This document shows, in pieces, positions 54,601 to 62,348 of a DNA stretch of 64,000 nt (positions are counted from its first letter, which is position 1; each line of letters starts with the position of its first letter). Under the pieces are notes generated by a model. It saw only the letters and a program-made list of their open reading frames with translations. It searched no databases and was not told the origin of the DNA. A program made the position numbers and the translations under genes. The stretch covers positions 1 through 64,000 of the forward strand of contig CAYGUA010000007.1 in the NCBI GenBank assembly GCA_964353015.1. The letters run 5' to 3'. Source of the stretch: JAMZMI01 sp964353015 (lineage in GTDB: Bacteria > Bacteroidota > Bacteroidia > Cytophagales > Cyclobacteriaceae).

Positions 54601-55113
54601 CAGCTTATCAAATGCTTTTTTGTTTTCCACAGATTGATAGCTTCCCATCGCGGGTTCTCCATTGTCGTCATCATAGATATCAGGCATAGTGTAAGGCTGA
54701 GACCAACTAACTTCATCGTATCCTTTGTCCACACTTCTTGGATCGAATATTTTACCCATCCCGACGGTCGTATAGCCATTATCCTTGAAATATTGAGGTA
54801 ATGTCATGATACCAGGATTTTTATCCCTAATCAAAGTTTTCAAATCCCAAACCTCAGTTAGATCAGGATACAACCCAGTGAGAAGGCTAGCTCGTGAAGG
54901 TCCGCAGACTGCTTGCTGACAATGATTGTTGGTGAAAGTAACGCCCATAGCTGCCAATCTATCCATGTTGGGAGTGATAGCCGTTTCGTCACTATAAGCA
55001 CCAATCAATGGCTTCAAATCATCAACTGCGATGAAGAGGACATTCTTGTTTTGAGCATACAGTTGTGCTGCATGAAAAAGAAGTATACATACGATATTTA
55101 ATATCTTTTTCAT
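51631..55113 (-). CDS. Sulfatase-CBM-GH10-CBM fusion enzyme
   Basis: 1160 aa in one uninterrupted frame. Signal peptide to LYAQ (about 21). Sulfatase domain about 22-500: VLFIAVDDLKP, formylglycine motif C70-G-P-S-R, MWGDHGWHLGDHALW. A Lys-rich linker (KKEFKKSEKPVGKKQKIKSS) leads to a CBM4/9-like beta-sandwich (about 529-665, NLLINPGFENGDEGWRTF). The GH10 domain (about 673-1010) has its acid/base Glu in WMDVVNETVETDG (about 803) and its nucleophile in HVTEIDYKIWDG (about 931). A second CBM-like domain (about 1020-1160) ends the protein with no T9SS tail. GH10 and CBM signatures closely match the free GH10 at 40276. It would desulfate and cleave one glycan. Substrate unknown. Confidence 0.9.
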   Translation of the reverse strand: MKKILNIVCILLFHAAQLYAQNKNVLFIAVDDLKPLIGAYSDETAITPNMDRLAAMGVTFTNNHCQQAVCGPSRASLLTGLYPDLTEVWDLKTLIRDKNPGIMTLPQYFKDNGYTTVGMGKIFDPRSVDKGYDEVSWSQPYTMPDIYDDDNGEPAMGSYQSVENKKAFDKLKAEGEAKGLENGPLNKYIRDGYKPATEAFSIDDEGYFDGALANVAVEKIGELGKADNPFLLCVGFKKPHLPFVAPQKYWDLYERDKLPVAAFQKHAKGTIQISYHDSGEIKSYTDIPDSFGPDDIIIEAKQRELIHGYYACVSYVDAQIGKLLDALDAQGLTASTTIIMWGDHGWHLGDHALWCKHSNFEQATRSPLIIASPQSEKGELNDSPTGFVDLFPTLCELTGLAIPEHLQGKSLKPILDGKSKNVNDFAISQYPRAKHMGYALRNDRYRYVAWYKEGQTSGAVTILAKELYDYKKDPLETINIVNDFPDLAAQMQSQLNAFLKEIDQQKKEFKKSEKPVGKKQKIKSSSTNQGSNLLINPGFENGDEGWRTFGGCTIAPDKSSPYEGSFAMQLTGSKCGANQIVDELKPGTTYQISAYLKTENKEAIILKVSDFGGEDVKLVYKESEYGQVSADFNISSGVTSAKIVLQKYGEGTGQSWFDELVLIEKPKFDIGIEGPSIKEVLKKDFDNKVFVGATINYEQLGTAANQLLIDQFNYTVPENAAKQSRVHPEPGKWDWEQIDAIVAMALKNNLPVRIHGPISPQASKWVRADNRTAKELEKNMTEFMTEQCKHFNGNPAVKWMDVVNETVETDGNWFAPKPGVDEWENPWTIIGTDNDKNKTPIYISKAFEIANKLASEISLVYNQHGGMEPEMWDRVKETILYLRAKGLRVDGLGWQCHLRSDKNLAFDKDQMDYFSDLIDWAHANKLDFHVTEIDYKIWDGNLTTDALDKQAEAYANILKVLLSKRSTGVVTYNTWGISDGRGKHADKFMFMFDEQANPKPAYFAVREVLQSPDSELAIANNSAVFLDDFENGNFEKAWKQFGDTKPVLSAIGGKKGSCIIMSEDKSGIKKELSDLKPNMKYEVVAWIKADAGLKSAVKVDGHGGEEAVLRMKGDGTYQKASLQFVTGDSPLATELVINRWNAEGEGQVYIDEVSVQQIAK

Positions 55114-55125
55114 ATTGTTGTTTTA

Positions 55126-56724
55126 TTAATGATCTCCTGAAATTTGTCCGAAATCTGCATCCGTAATTGCTCTGAATTCTTCTATTGATTGATCATCTCC
55201 AAATTCAACTTGTCTTTCTTTCAAATCTATTTTCATCTGTGCAATGATATCTGTGTATTGAGGATCGTTGATGGCATTGTTGAGTTCGTCTGGATCATTT
55301 TCCAAATCGTAGAATTCCCAGACATCCACATTGTAATAGAAATGAATCAACTTGTATCGCTCATTTCTGATTCCATAATGTGGCTGCACGTGGTGCCAAA
55401 ATGGAAATTCGTAATAATGATAATACATGTTTTGCTTCCAATCTTCTGGCGTTTCCCCAGCGATATTCTGAGCAAAGCTGCGTCCCTGAACTTCTTCCGG
55501 GATGCTCACCCCAGCCAGATCAAGCAATGTTGGTGCAAAATCAATGTTGGTGATGATGTCATTGTTTTCAAAGTGCTCCTTCACCAACGGCGGGTATCTA
55601 AGCAAGAATGGCATTCTCAATGATTGCTCGTACATGAATCGCTTATCAAACCAACCATGATCTCCTAAATAGAATCCCTGATCGGAGGTATAAACGACGA
55701 TGGTGTTTTCTGACAAACCATTTTCATCCAGATATTGGAGCACACGGCCAATGTTGTCATCGACAGATTTCACACATGCCAGATAATCCTTCATATATCG
55801 CTGATATTTCCAACGTCGAGCCTCATTTATTGTCATGGTGTCATTCGGAAGCCATCCTTCGCCAAATCCTCGTTTGTTACCCCATCCGTACCATTGCTGA
55901 AGCTCACCATTTTTCATTCCTTCGGGAGACATAAGTTTCATGTCTTTTCTATTGAAGAAATCCATAGTCATATCGGTATCTCCAGCCGTCAGCTCCCGAG
56001 TGGCATAATCATCTTCAAATGTAGCGGGATATGGGAGCTCTATATCTTTGAACAAATCAAGATATTTCTCCTCAGGATCCCAGTTTCTATGTGGTGCTTT
56101 GTATTGAAGCATCATCAGAAATGGTTGATTCTTATCTCTTCCTTGCTGTAGCCAATTCAAAGCATGATCTGTAGTCAGGGATGTGGCATATCCTTCCTCT
56201 TTTACTTTTGTTCCATTTTCATTGTAGATCGGATCATAGTAGAAACCCTGCTGTCCGGGATTGTCATGGTATTTATAATAATCAAAACCAACTGGCTGAG
56301 TTCCAAGATGCCATTTACCGAGCAAAGCTGTTTGATAACCGATTTCTTTTAATGCCACGGGAAAAGTCCACTGCGTTGAATCAAACTTACCCCCACGCTC
56401 ATTTTTAAAATAGCCATTGATATGACTGTATTTACCCGTAAGAATAGCCGCACGACTTGGGCCGCATATGGCATTGGTACAGAAAACATTATTGAACAAA
56501 ATACCTTCATTGGCTATTCTATCAATGTTTGGTGTTTGGAGATAGTCATCATATATCCCGCCATAAGCAGAAATGGCATGGGTAGCATGATCATCACTCA
56601 TGATATAGAGAATGTTGGGGCGTAGTTTTTCTTCCAATTTAGTCGAACAACTCAGCGTGGTTATCAAAACTGAAATTGTCAAAATGGTGTTGATTCTCAT
56701 ATCTCTTAATTTTTTCATGTTCAT
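55126..56724 (-). CDS. Type I sulfatase (N-acetylglucosamine-6-sulfatase-like), lipoprotein
   Basis: Start placed at the ATG at 56724, 4 nt after the GH3 stop; earlier starts would overlap GH3 and lack a signal peptide (ATG at 56718 or 56700 are alternatives). 532 aa. Signal peptide with lipobox (TTLSC, Cys26), so surface or periplasmic lipoprotein. NILYIMSDDHATHAISAYGG, formylglycine motif C87-G-P-S-R, AAILTGKYSHINGYF, LGKWHLGTQPVGFDY and SDQGFYLGDHGWFDKRFM are the hallmarks of the 6-O-sulfatase branch. Located directly after GH3 in an operon. The sugar it acts on is not fixed by sequence; in this context a glycan with 6-O or similar sulfate is possible. Confidence 0.92.
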   Translation of the reverse strand: MNMKKLRDMRINTILTISVLITTLSCSTKLEEKLRPNILYIMSDDHATHAISAYGGIYDDYLQTPNIDRIANEGILFNNVFCTNAICGPSRAAILTGKYSHINGYFKNERGGKFDSTQWTFPVALKEIGYQTALLGKWHLGTQPVGFDYYKYHDNPGQQGFYYDPIYNENGTKVKEEGYATSLTTDHALNWLQQGRDKNQPFLMMLQYKAPHRNWDPEEKYLDLFKDIELPYPATFEDDYATRELTAGDTDMTMDFFNRKDMKLMSPEGMKNGELQQWYGWGNKRGFGEGWLPNDTMTINEARRWKYQRYMKDYLACVKSVDDNIGRVLQYLDENGLSENTIVVYTSDQGFYLGDHGWFDKRFMYEQSLRMPFLLRYPPLVKEHFENNDIITNIDFAPTLLDLAGVSIPEEVQGRSFAQNIAGETPEDWKQNMYYHYYEFPFWHHVQPHYGIRNERYKLIHFYYNVDVWEFYDLENDPDELNNAINDPQYTDIIAQMKIDLKERQVEFGDDQSIEEFRAITDADFGQISGDH

Positions 56725-56728
56725 GTCA

Positions 56729-59050
56729 TTAATTATTGGCAAGGAACTTCGTTTCACCAACCTCCAGATTTGTGACCAACAGGTCTTTTTCAGCTGAAGA
56801 TCCACCAACCATTATTTTATAATTACCTTTCTCTATGGCGTATTTCATATCAATGTCATAGTACGCCAGATCTAATGCTCTCAAGTCGAACGAAATCTTT
56901 TTAGACTCTCCAGCTTTTAATGATATGCGTTGATAGCCCTTCAATTCTTTGACTGGTCTGGTGGCTGAAGAAACCTCATCTCGGATATAAAGTTGCACGA
57001 TCTCATCACCATCCTTTTGACCTGAATTATGGACCGTTACGGAAATCTTTACCTGTCCATCTGGACTTATGTTGTTATTATCTAATGTCAGATCCGAGTA
57101 TTCAAATTTTGTATAACTCAAACCATATCCAAAATGCCAGAGAGGTTTTGACGGTGAATCAATATACTTATGGAAGAAAACTGAAGGCTTTTGATTGTAA
57201 ACCATCGGCACCTGACCTACGTGATATGGAAAGGTAATTGTGAGCTTACCAGAAGGATTTACATCACCCTTAACAATTTCGGCAATAGCCTGACCAGCAA
57301 ATGCGCCGGGCTCCCAGGCTTCAATGATCGCAGGAATATTGTCTTTCACCCATGGTTCAGATAGCGGACGACCATTAATCATCACCACGACAATATTTTT
57401 ATTTATTTTATATAAACGTTGAATCAATTCTAACTGATTTCCCATGAAATCGATGGTGGATCGACCTACATTTTCACCACAATTTTTTTCAAATTTTTCA
57501 TAACGAAGTGAGTTGGAGCCTACCGCTACAACAATAGCATCATAGCCTTGGGCATTAGAGATGGCTTGTTCCAAGGCCTTGGCGTCAGGATTTCTTAGGC
57601 TTTCTCCACTATTCACAAAATCAACCTGAGCATCTGAAAAGATCTGTTTGAAACCTTCATAAACAGTAGATATTCGATCTTCTGGCTGAGCAAGCGCCCA
57701 ATCTCCCATTACCCGATGATTGTTGGCATTCGGACCTGTGACCAAAATCTTCTTCTTGTTTTGAAAAGGAAGTAGTCCATCGTTTTTGAGCAAAACGATG
57801 GATTTCCTTGCTGCTTCTAAAGCCAATTGCTGGTTGAATTCATTATACAGCTCTTTTTCAGCTTGCGACTCATCGACATATGGATTCTCAAACAGGCCCA
57901 ACATAAATTTTGCCATGAGGATTTTGCCACATGCTTCGTTGATTTTATTCTGTGATATTTTCCCCTCTCTTACCAATTCAGCTAGTGGCACCAAAAACTC
58001 TGGTCCATGCATGTGCATATCCATTCCGGCATCTACAGAAAGCCTGATAGCTTCTTTGGCATCTGCTGCTACATGATGCAGTTTGTCTATACGCTCAATA
58101 TCCATCCAATCGCTTACAACAAATCCTTCAAATCTCCATTCTTCGCGAAGAATGTCTGTCATTAGCATCTTGTTACTATGGCATGGAATTCCATTCAACT
58201 CGTTGTGTGCTGCCATGAAAGTAAATACACCTGCTTTGGCTTGTGCTTTATATGGAGGTAACCAAATTTCTCTTAGTTGACGCATGGAGGCATCCATCGG
58301 TGATGCATTCGTGCCATTGTAAGGCTCACTACCTGCAATGTAATGTTTCGCGCAAGCCAGTACATTGTCAGATCCAAAATCTCCTTGGTAGCCTTTGGTA
58401 AAGGCCAATCCCATTTGCGTGACCATGTACGGATCTTCGCCGAAGGTTTCACCTACCCTTCCCCATCGTGGATCGCGCGCCACATCCACATTGGGTGAAA
58501 AAGTCCAATGCATTCCTGTAGCTCGAACTTCTTTAGCTGTTGCCGCAGCTACTCTTTCCAATAGATCATTGTCCCAGGAAGATGAAAGTCCAAGTTGGGT
58601 AGGGTAAACTGTACTCCCCTCGATCATGGCGTGACCATGAATGGCGTCAATACCTATAAGCAAGGGTATTTTTAGTCTGGTTTCTTGGGCCAATCGCTGC
58701 AATTCGTTTGCCTCTTTGGCATCCTTGACGTGAAGGAACGATCCGATTTCTCCTGTTTTTACCAGTTGCCTCAAGGAATCCGAGCTCATACCCGGATACA
58801 AACCCCATTGATCATTGTGAAGCAATTCATCTCCACTGATACGTTTCTTGGATTCCTCAATATGCAGAGGAGCTACGAACTGGCACATTTGTCCAATCTT
58901 CTCCTCCAATGTCATTTGGGATAGCAAATCCGCCACTCTCTCATTTACAGGTGCATCAGCATTGGTATAACTATATGATGTCTTTTTAAAGCATTGAGAA
59001 AAAAGCAGTGCAAGGGAAAGAAGGAAAATTGAAGTTTTAAATTTGTTCAT
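56729..59050 (-). CDS. GH3 glycoside hydrolase (beta-glucosidase/beta-xylosidase type), lipoprotein
   Basis: 773 aa. Signal peptide with lipobox (LLFSQC, Cys20). The N-terminal barrel has RDPRWGR (193-198), ETFGEDPYMV and the KH pair Lys235-His236 (CAKHYIAG). The nucleophile is Asp314 in VVSDWMD. The C-terminal sandwich domain has PLLPF-type motif GLLPFQNKKKILVTGPNA and a fibronectin-III-like end (KPSVFFHKYIDSPSKPLW; FGYGLSYTKFEYSDL). GH3 removes terminal beta-glucose or beta-xylose (and similar) units from oligosaccharides. Located between the SusD-side lipoprotein and the sulfatases, it probably finishes oligomers made by the GH10. Xylosidase and glucosidase cannot be separated by eye. Confidence 0.92.
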   Translation of the reverse strand: MNKFKTSIFLLSLALLFSQCFKKTSYSYTNADAPVNERVADLLSQMTLEEKIGQMCQFVAPLHIEESKKRISGDELLHNDQWGLYPGMSSDSLRQLVKTGEIGSFLHVKDAKEANELQRLAQETRLKIPLLIGIDAIHGHAMIEGSTVYPTQLGLSSSWDNDLLERVAAATAKEVRATGMHWTFSPNVDVARDPRWGRVGETFGEDPYMVTQMGLAFTKGYQGDFGSDNVLACAKHYIAGSEPYNGTNASPMDASMRQLREIWLPPYKAQAKAGVFTFMAAHNELNGIPCHSNKMLMTDILREEWRFEGFVVSDWMDIERIDKLHHVAADAKEAIRLSVDAGMDMHMHGPEFLVPLAELVREGKISQNKINEACGKILMAKFMLGLFENPYVDESQAEKELYNEFNQQLALEAARKSIVLLKNDGLLPFQNKKKILVTGPNANNHRVMGDWALAQPEDRISTVYEGFKQIFSDAQVDFVNSGESLRNPDAKALEQAISNAQGYDAIVVAVGSNSLRYEKFEKNCGENVGRSTIDFMGNQLELIQRLYKINKNIVVVMINGRPLSEPWVKDNIPAIIEAWEPGAFAGQAIAEIVKGDVNPSGKLTITFPYHVGQVPMVYNQKPSVFFHKYIDSPSKPLWHFGYGLSYTKFEYSDLTLDNNNISPDGQVKISVTVHNSGQKDGDEIVQLYIRDEVSSATRPVKELKGYQRISLKAGESKKISFDLRALDLAYYDIDMKYAIEKGNYKIMVGGSSAEKDLLVTNLEVGETKFLANN

Positions 59051-59063
59051 TTTAATTAAATAA

Positions 59064-59168
59064 TCAGATGAGGAAAACGGCCATCATCAACAAAGTCAAC
59101 ACCAAAAGGAAGGCAGTGAAAAATTGAAGTACGGTATACCTTTTTCTGGTTTTATATGATGATTTCAT
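59064..59168 (-). CDS. Possible 34-aa membrane peptide
   Basis: The minus strand between the glycan-binding lipoprotein and GH3 has one short frame: MKSSYKTRKRYTVLQFFTAF followed by LLVLTLLMMAVFLI and a stop. A basic N-terminus and one strong hydrophobic helix make a plausible single-pass membrane peptide. The 158-nt gap is larger than others in this operon, which fits an extra small gene. No homology is known to me, and short hydrophobic frames arise by chance. Confidence 0.45.
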   Translation of the reverse strand: MKSSYKTRKRYTVLQFFTAFLLVLTLLMMAVFLI

Positions 59169-59206
59169 TTTCTTGTTGTCAGTGCTTATATCAATTTTTT
59201 TTAAGA

Positions 59207-60811
59207 TTATTGCTCTTCAGCTGCAAAGGCACTTGCTCCCGTAATCGTTAAATAATCAATCAACCATTGTCCATTTCTATCAATTGCTGTACTGGCAGGA
59301 TCAGGAATTATCCTCCAGTGTATGACAAGATTGTTGCCCGATAGAGTAGAAACATCAATGTTTCGTGAATAAGAAGGTGTACCAACTTCCAGTGACCACT
59401 CAATGTCGTTGGCTGGCATCAGATCTGTCCAATTGGCAGCATCAAAAGCACCTCCTGCTAAATCAGTGGCCGATTCGCCATAATACAACAAACGATCATA
59501 GGAGGTGAAAAAATCACCATTGGCTCCCCCTTGTGTTTGACTGGTATATTCACCAAATGTCAAAATGAGCGTCTTCAATCCAGCGGGTACAGTGACGGTT
59601 CGTGTAAGGCTCACGTCACAAGCCAGATGGTCAGTACGAAAAACTCTAATTCCATCCAATCCTGCAACTCCGACTTTCTTTACCCAGGAGGCACCAGTTC
59701 CATTGTTATAATTCATCCATTCCCCAGGATAAGCGATCTCTGGTAAGGCACCATCAGAAAGTCCTTCGTTCAATTGATCATTAACCAGTTCTACCTCACG
59801 GTTTTCGACAGTTAAAGTAAAGAGGTTTTCAAACGTTTTAGAAACGGCACTGCTATTGGTCACTTTTACTCCAATGGAGAATACCCCAACTGGCAAATCA
59901 GCATCAGAGGCTATTGAAATGCTGCCATTGGCATCCACGCTAAATGAACTTGTCTTTGTGCTTAATTCGGATGGCAGCAGTATATCATATCCACCATCTG
60001 CATCCATTCCATTAAGCGAAGGATTAGTGGTAGTGTAAGCTGTCCAAGGTGAAACAGTGACACCAATCAAGTTAGTGGTTCCATCCTGTTGGAAATAGGC
60101 GATGGTTGGAGGTGCTCCGACTGTTACAGTTACTAAATCATTTACTGAAATGGAGCCGACGTTACTTGTAGCTGTTACCGAAAGTTTATTACTGCCTTCA
60201 GATGCATCTGTTGTTTTAGATATGGCACCTGTGGTAGCATCGATGGTAAATCCTAATACAGGATTCACTAATTCATAGGTGATCGAAGTGACTACTACTT
60301 CTCCCGATGTATCTACGTAGGACACAGTAGCTATAACACCTTGATCTAAAGCGCCAGAAGTGACGGTACTGTTATCTACAGATAGACTCAAAGGAATATC
60401 CAAAATTTCAATTTTAACAGCTTCGTCCAATACTGCAATGCCATAGGTTGTAGCTACTCCTACCCCAACAGTATAAATTCCAGCTGAAAGTTCGCCTGTG
60501 TTCTGATACGAAATAACACCAGTGCTTTTGTCAATTTTAAATTTGGTACGGATAAAAGTGCTTCCAGATGGGGCAGCAATTGAATCCAAAATAAATGAAT
60601 AGCTGCCTGTTAAACTGACTTTTGGTGTGTCAGTAGCAATCAGGTCTATATATGGATATGTTCTAATATCTGTATAAGCTACAACGCTATCTTCAACATT
60701 TACTTTCGCGGGGACATATCTATCGAAATCATCGGTTTCCTCACACGAAAAAATTAAAGTCAAAACACTTATAAGTAAAAGAATAATATATATCGGGTTG
60801 ATCATTTTCAT
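59207..60811 (-). CDS. Surface glycan-binding lipoprotein with Ig/cadherin-like repeats (second locus)
   Basis: Start placed at the ATG at 60811, 1 nt after the SusD stop; an in-frame TTG at 60823 would overlap SusD. 534 aa. Signal peptide with lipobox (LIFSC, Cys23). Two or three cadherin/Ig-like repeats (about 30-330) end in sentences such as FTIDATTGAISKTTDASEGS and SFSVDANGSISIASDADLPV, typical of cadherin-like Bacteroidota surface proteins. The C-terminal about 200 residues (SWVKKVGVAGLDGIRVFRTD; IHWRIIPDPASTAIDRNGQW) look like a binding sandwich. No catalytic residues. Directly follows SusD, the usual place for a SusE/F-type glycan-binding protein. Ligand unknown; a sulfated xylan-like glycan is inferred. 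Confidence 0.8.
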   Translation of the reverse strand: MKMINPIYIILLLISVLTLIFSCEETDDFDRYVPAKVNVEDSVVAYTDIRTYPYIDLIATDTPKVSLTGSYSFILDSIAAPSGSTFIRTKFKIDKSTGVISYQNTGELSAGIYTVGVGVATTYGIAVLDEAVKIEILDIPLSLSVDNSTVTSGALDQGVIATVSYVDTSGEVVVTSITYELVNPVLGFTIDATTGAISKTTDASEGSNKLSVTATSNVGSISVNDLVTVTVGAPPTIAYFQQDGTTNLIGVTVSPWTAYTTTNPSLNGMDADGGYDILLPSELSTKTSSFSVDANGSISIASDADLPVGVFSIGVKVTNSSAVSKTFENLFTLTVENREVELVNDQLNEGLSDGALPEIAYPGEWMNYNNGTGASWVKKVGVAGLDGIRVFRTDHLACDVSLTRTVTVPAGLKTLILTFGEYTSQTQGGANGDFFTSYDRLLYYGESATDLAGGAFDAANWTDLMPANDIEWSLEVGTPSYSRNIDVSTLSGNNLVIHWRIIPDPASTAIDRNGQWLIDYLTITGASAFAAEEQ

Positions 60812-60812
60812 C

Positions 60813-62336
60813 TTACTGTTCAATTTTTTGGTTTGTGTTTACTTCAGCATCAGGTATTGGCAAGTGCATTACCACGGATTCATCATCAGAATGCATCACA
60901 TCCACATTTGGGTCAAATAATGGGTTGTTATTGTGAAAGTCAATGACTGTTTCCTTAAACCAAGTATAACCTCTGCGCCTTGTGTGAATAACATCCTGTC
61001 CTTCTCCAATAAGCTCAAATTGATATTCTCGCATGATTGCATGCCTAAACTCATCCTGAGTCCCAGAAAATCCAGAGTGAGGTGATAGTCCAACTCTTGA
61101 AAGCAACTCAGTCACATAATTTAATTGGTCACCATTTTGTAATTCATTGGATATTTCGGCAAGCATAATCAGTAGCTCAGCGTATCGATAAATTACAACG
61201 TTTTGATTTCCAACCTGAGATTCATTTGTCGGATCCTTTTCTGAAAACTTAAAAAAGTAAGGATGTGCCTTCGCAAATGAGTTCCTGGCAACATCAGGAT
61301 ATGTTTTAAATAAGACGTTATTATTTTGCTGGGTATAACTAGAGATAAAAGTTGCCTGTAAACGTGGATCAGTGGGGTAAGTTGATACATGTAAATCATA
61401 AAAATCGGCATTTACCTGAAGCCATCCGAAAGTATTGGCTTTGGTGTAGTTGCTTGGAGTAAAAGCCCTCACCCAGTCATGTGACGCTCCATCACTAGAT
61501 TGTAATTCAAAAATATTTTCTGAATTTCCATCGCTAGTGGCTTCATTGAAAAGACTTGAATAGTCATCAACCAAAGTATAGTGACCGTAAACTTTAATGG
61601 CTTCATCATATGCTGCCTGCCAGTAATCTGTCACGCCATCCTGTATATCCACTGGCGCAGTTGCCAGATTCATATAAACTTTGGATAGAAGCATATTAAC
61701 GGCATAAACTTTAGGATAGCTTTCGCCTGTTGATCCGTTCATCAAAGCCAAAGCTTTCTGAATATCTAGTAAGATTTGATCGTAGATTTCTTTCTTGGAA
61801 GACTTGGCAAGATGGATGGTTTCCAGTGTTGTAGGAACCAACCTCAAAGGCACTTCACCCCAAAAGTTGACAAGATTGAAATAGTTAAAGGCTCTTACAA
61901 AGTGAGCCTGCCCAATTACATCATTGATCACCATTTCTGCCTCAGTTTGTGGGTTTTCAGTTATCACTGCAGAGTTGATTGCATCATTTGCCCGGCCTAT
62001 GGCTACATAAATTTGGCCCCAAACTCGGTCCATATTTAGCTCGCCGCTTGGTGCACTAAGGATACCCAATGTGCTATTGAAGGTTGTATTCACATTGTTT
62101 CCTCCTCGCTTCGAAAGCATCATTCCTGAGTATAATCCATTCAGGAATGGGTAAACGTTGGCGTACATTTCATAATTCATCATACCTTGATAGATACCAT
62201 TCAAGGCTGATTTTGCATTGTCGGGAGAGCTGTACACATTTTCATTGGCTAAAAATGGCGGTTCTTCTTGCAGAGAACAACCAGTAAATAATATGAGTAA
62301 TGAGAGTAGAAGATTATATATTTTTTTCATCGTCAT
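60813..62336 (-). CDS. susD: SusD/RagB-family glycan-binding lipoprotein (second locus)
   Basis: 507 aa. Signal peptide with lipobox (LFTGC, Cys20). SusD opening SLQEEPPFLANENVYSSPDN, then helical TPR-like repeats, with AHFVRAFNYFNLVNFWGEVPL at about 145-165 as the family signature. The C-terminus has FRHAIMREYQFELIGEGQDV and the closing MHLPIPDAEVNTNQKIEQ. It is encoded 12 nt after the SusC stop. The partners (sulfatases, GH10, GH3) suggest a sulfated xylan-like glycan as ligand, but SusD sequences do not reveal this. Confidence 0.93.
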   Translation of the reverse strand: MTMKKIYNLLLSLLILFTGCSLQEEPPFLANENVYSSPDNAKSALNGIYQGMMNYEMYANVYPFLNGLYSGMMLSKRGGNNVNTTFNSTLGILSAPSGELNMDRVWGQIYVAIGRANDAINSAVITENPQTEAEMVINDVIGQAHFVRAFNYFNLVNFWGEVPLRLVPTTLETIHLAKSSKKEIYDQILLDIQKALALMNGSTGESYPKVYAVNMLLSKVYMNLATAPVDIQDGVTDYWQAAYDEAIKVYGHYTLVDDYSSLFNEATSDGNSENIFELQSSDGASHDWVRAFTPSNYTKANTFGWLQVNADFYDLHVSTYPTDPRLQATFISSYTQQNNNVLFKTYPDVARNSFAKAHPYFFKFSEKDPTNESQVGNQNVVIYRYAELLIMLAEISNELQNGDQLNYVTELLSRVGLSPHSGFSGTQDEFRHAIMREYQFELIGEGQDVIHTRRRGYTWFKETVIDFHNNNPLFDPNVDVMHSDDESVVMHLPIPDAEVNTNQKIEQ

Positions 62337-62348
62337 TTTCGGATTTGA

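Noticed and set aside
19844..60811. The two glycan-binding lipoproteins both end in EEQ
   Set aside because: Three residues only, with different sequence before them; not enough to claim a motif.
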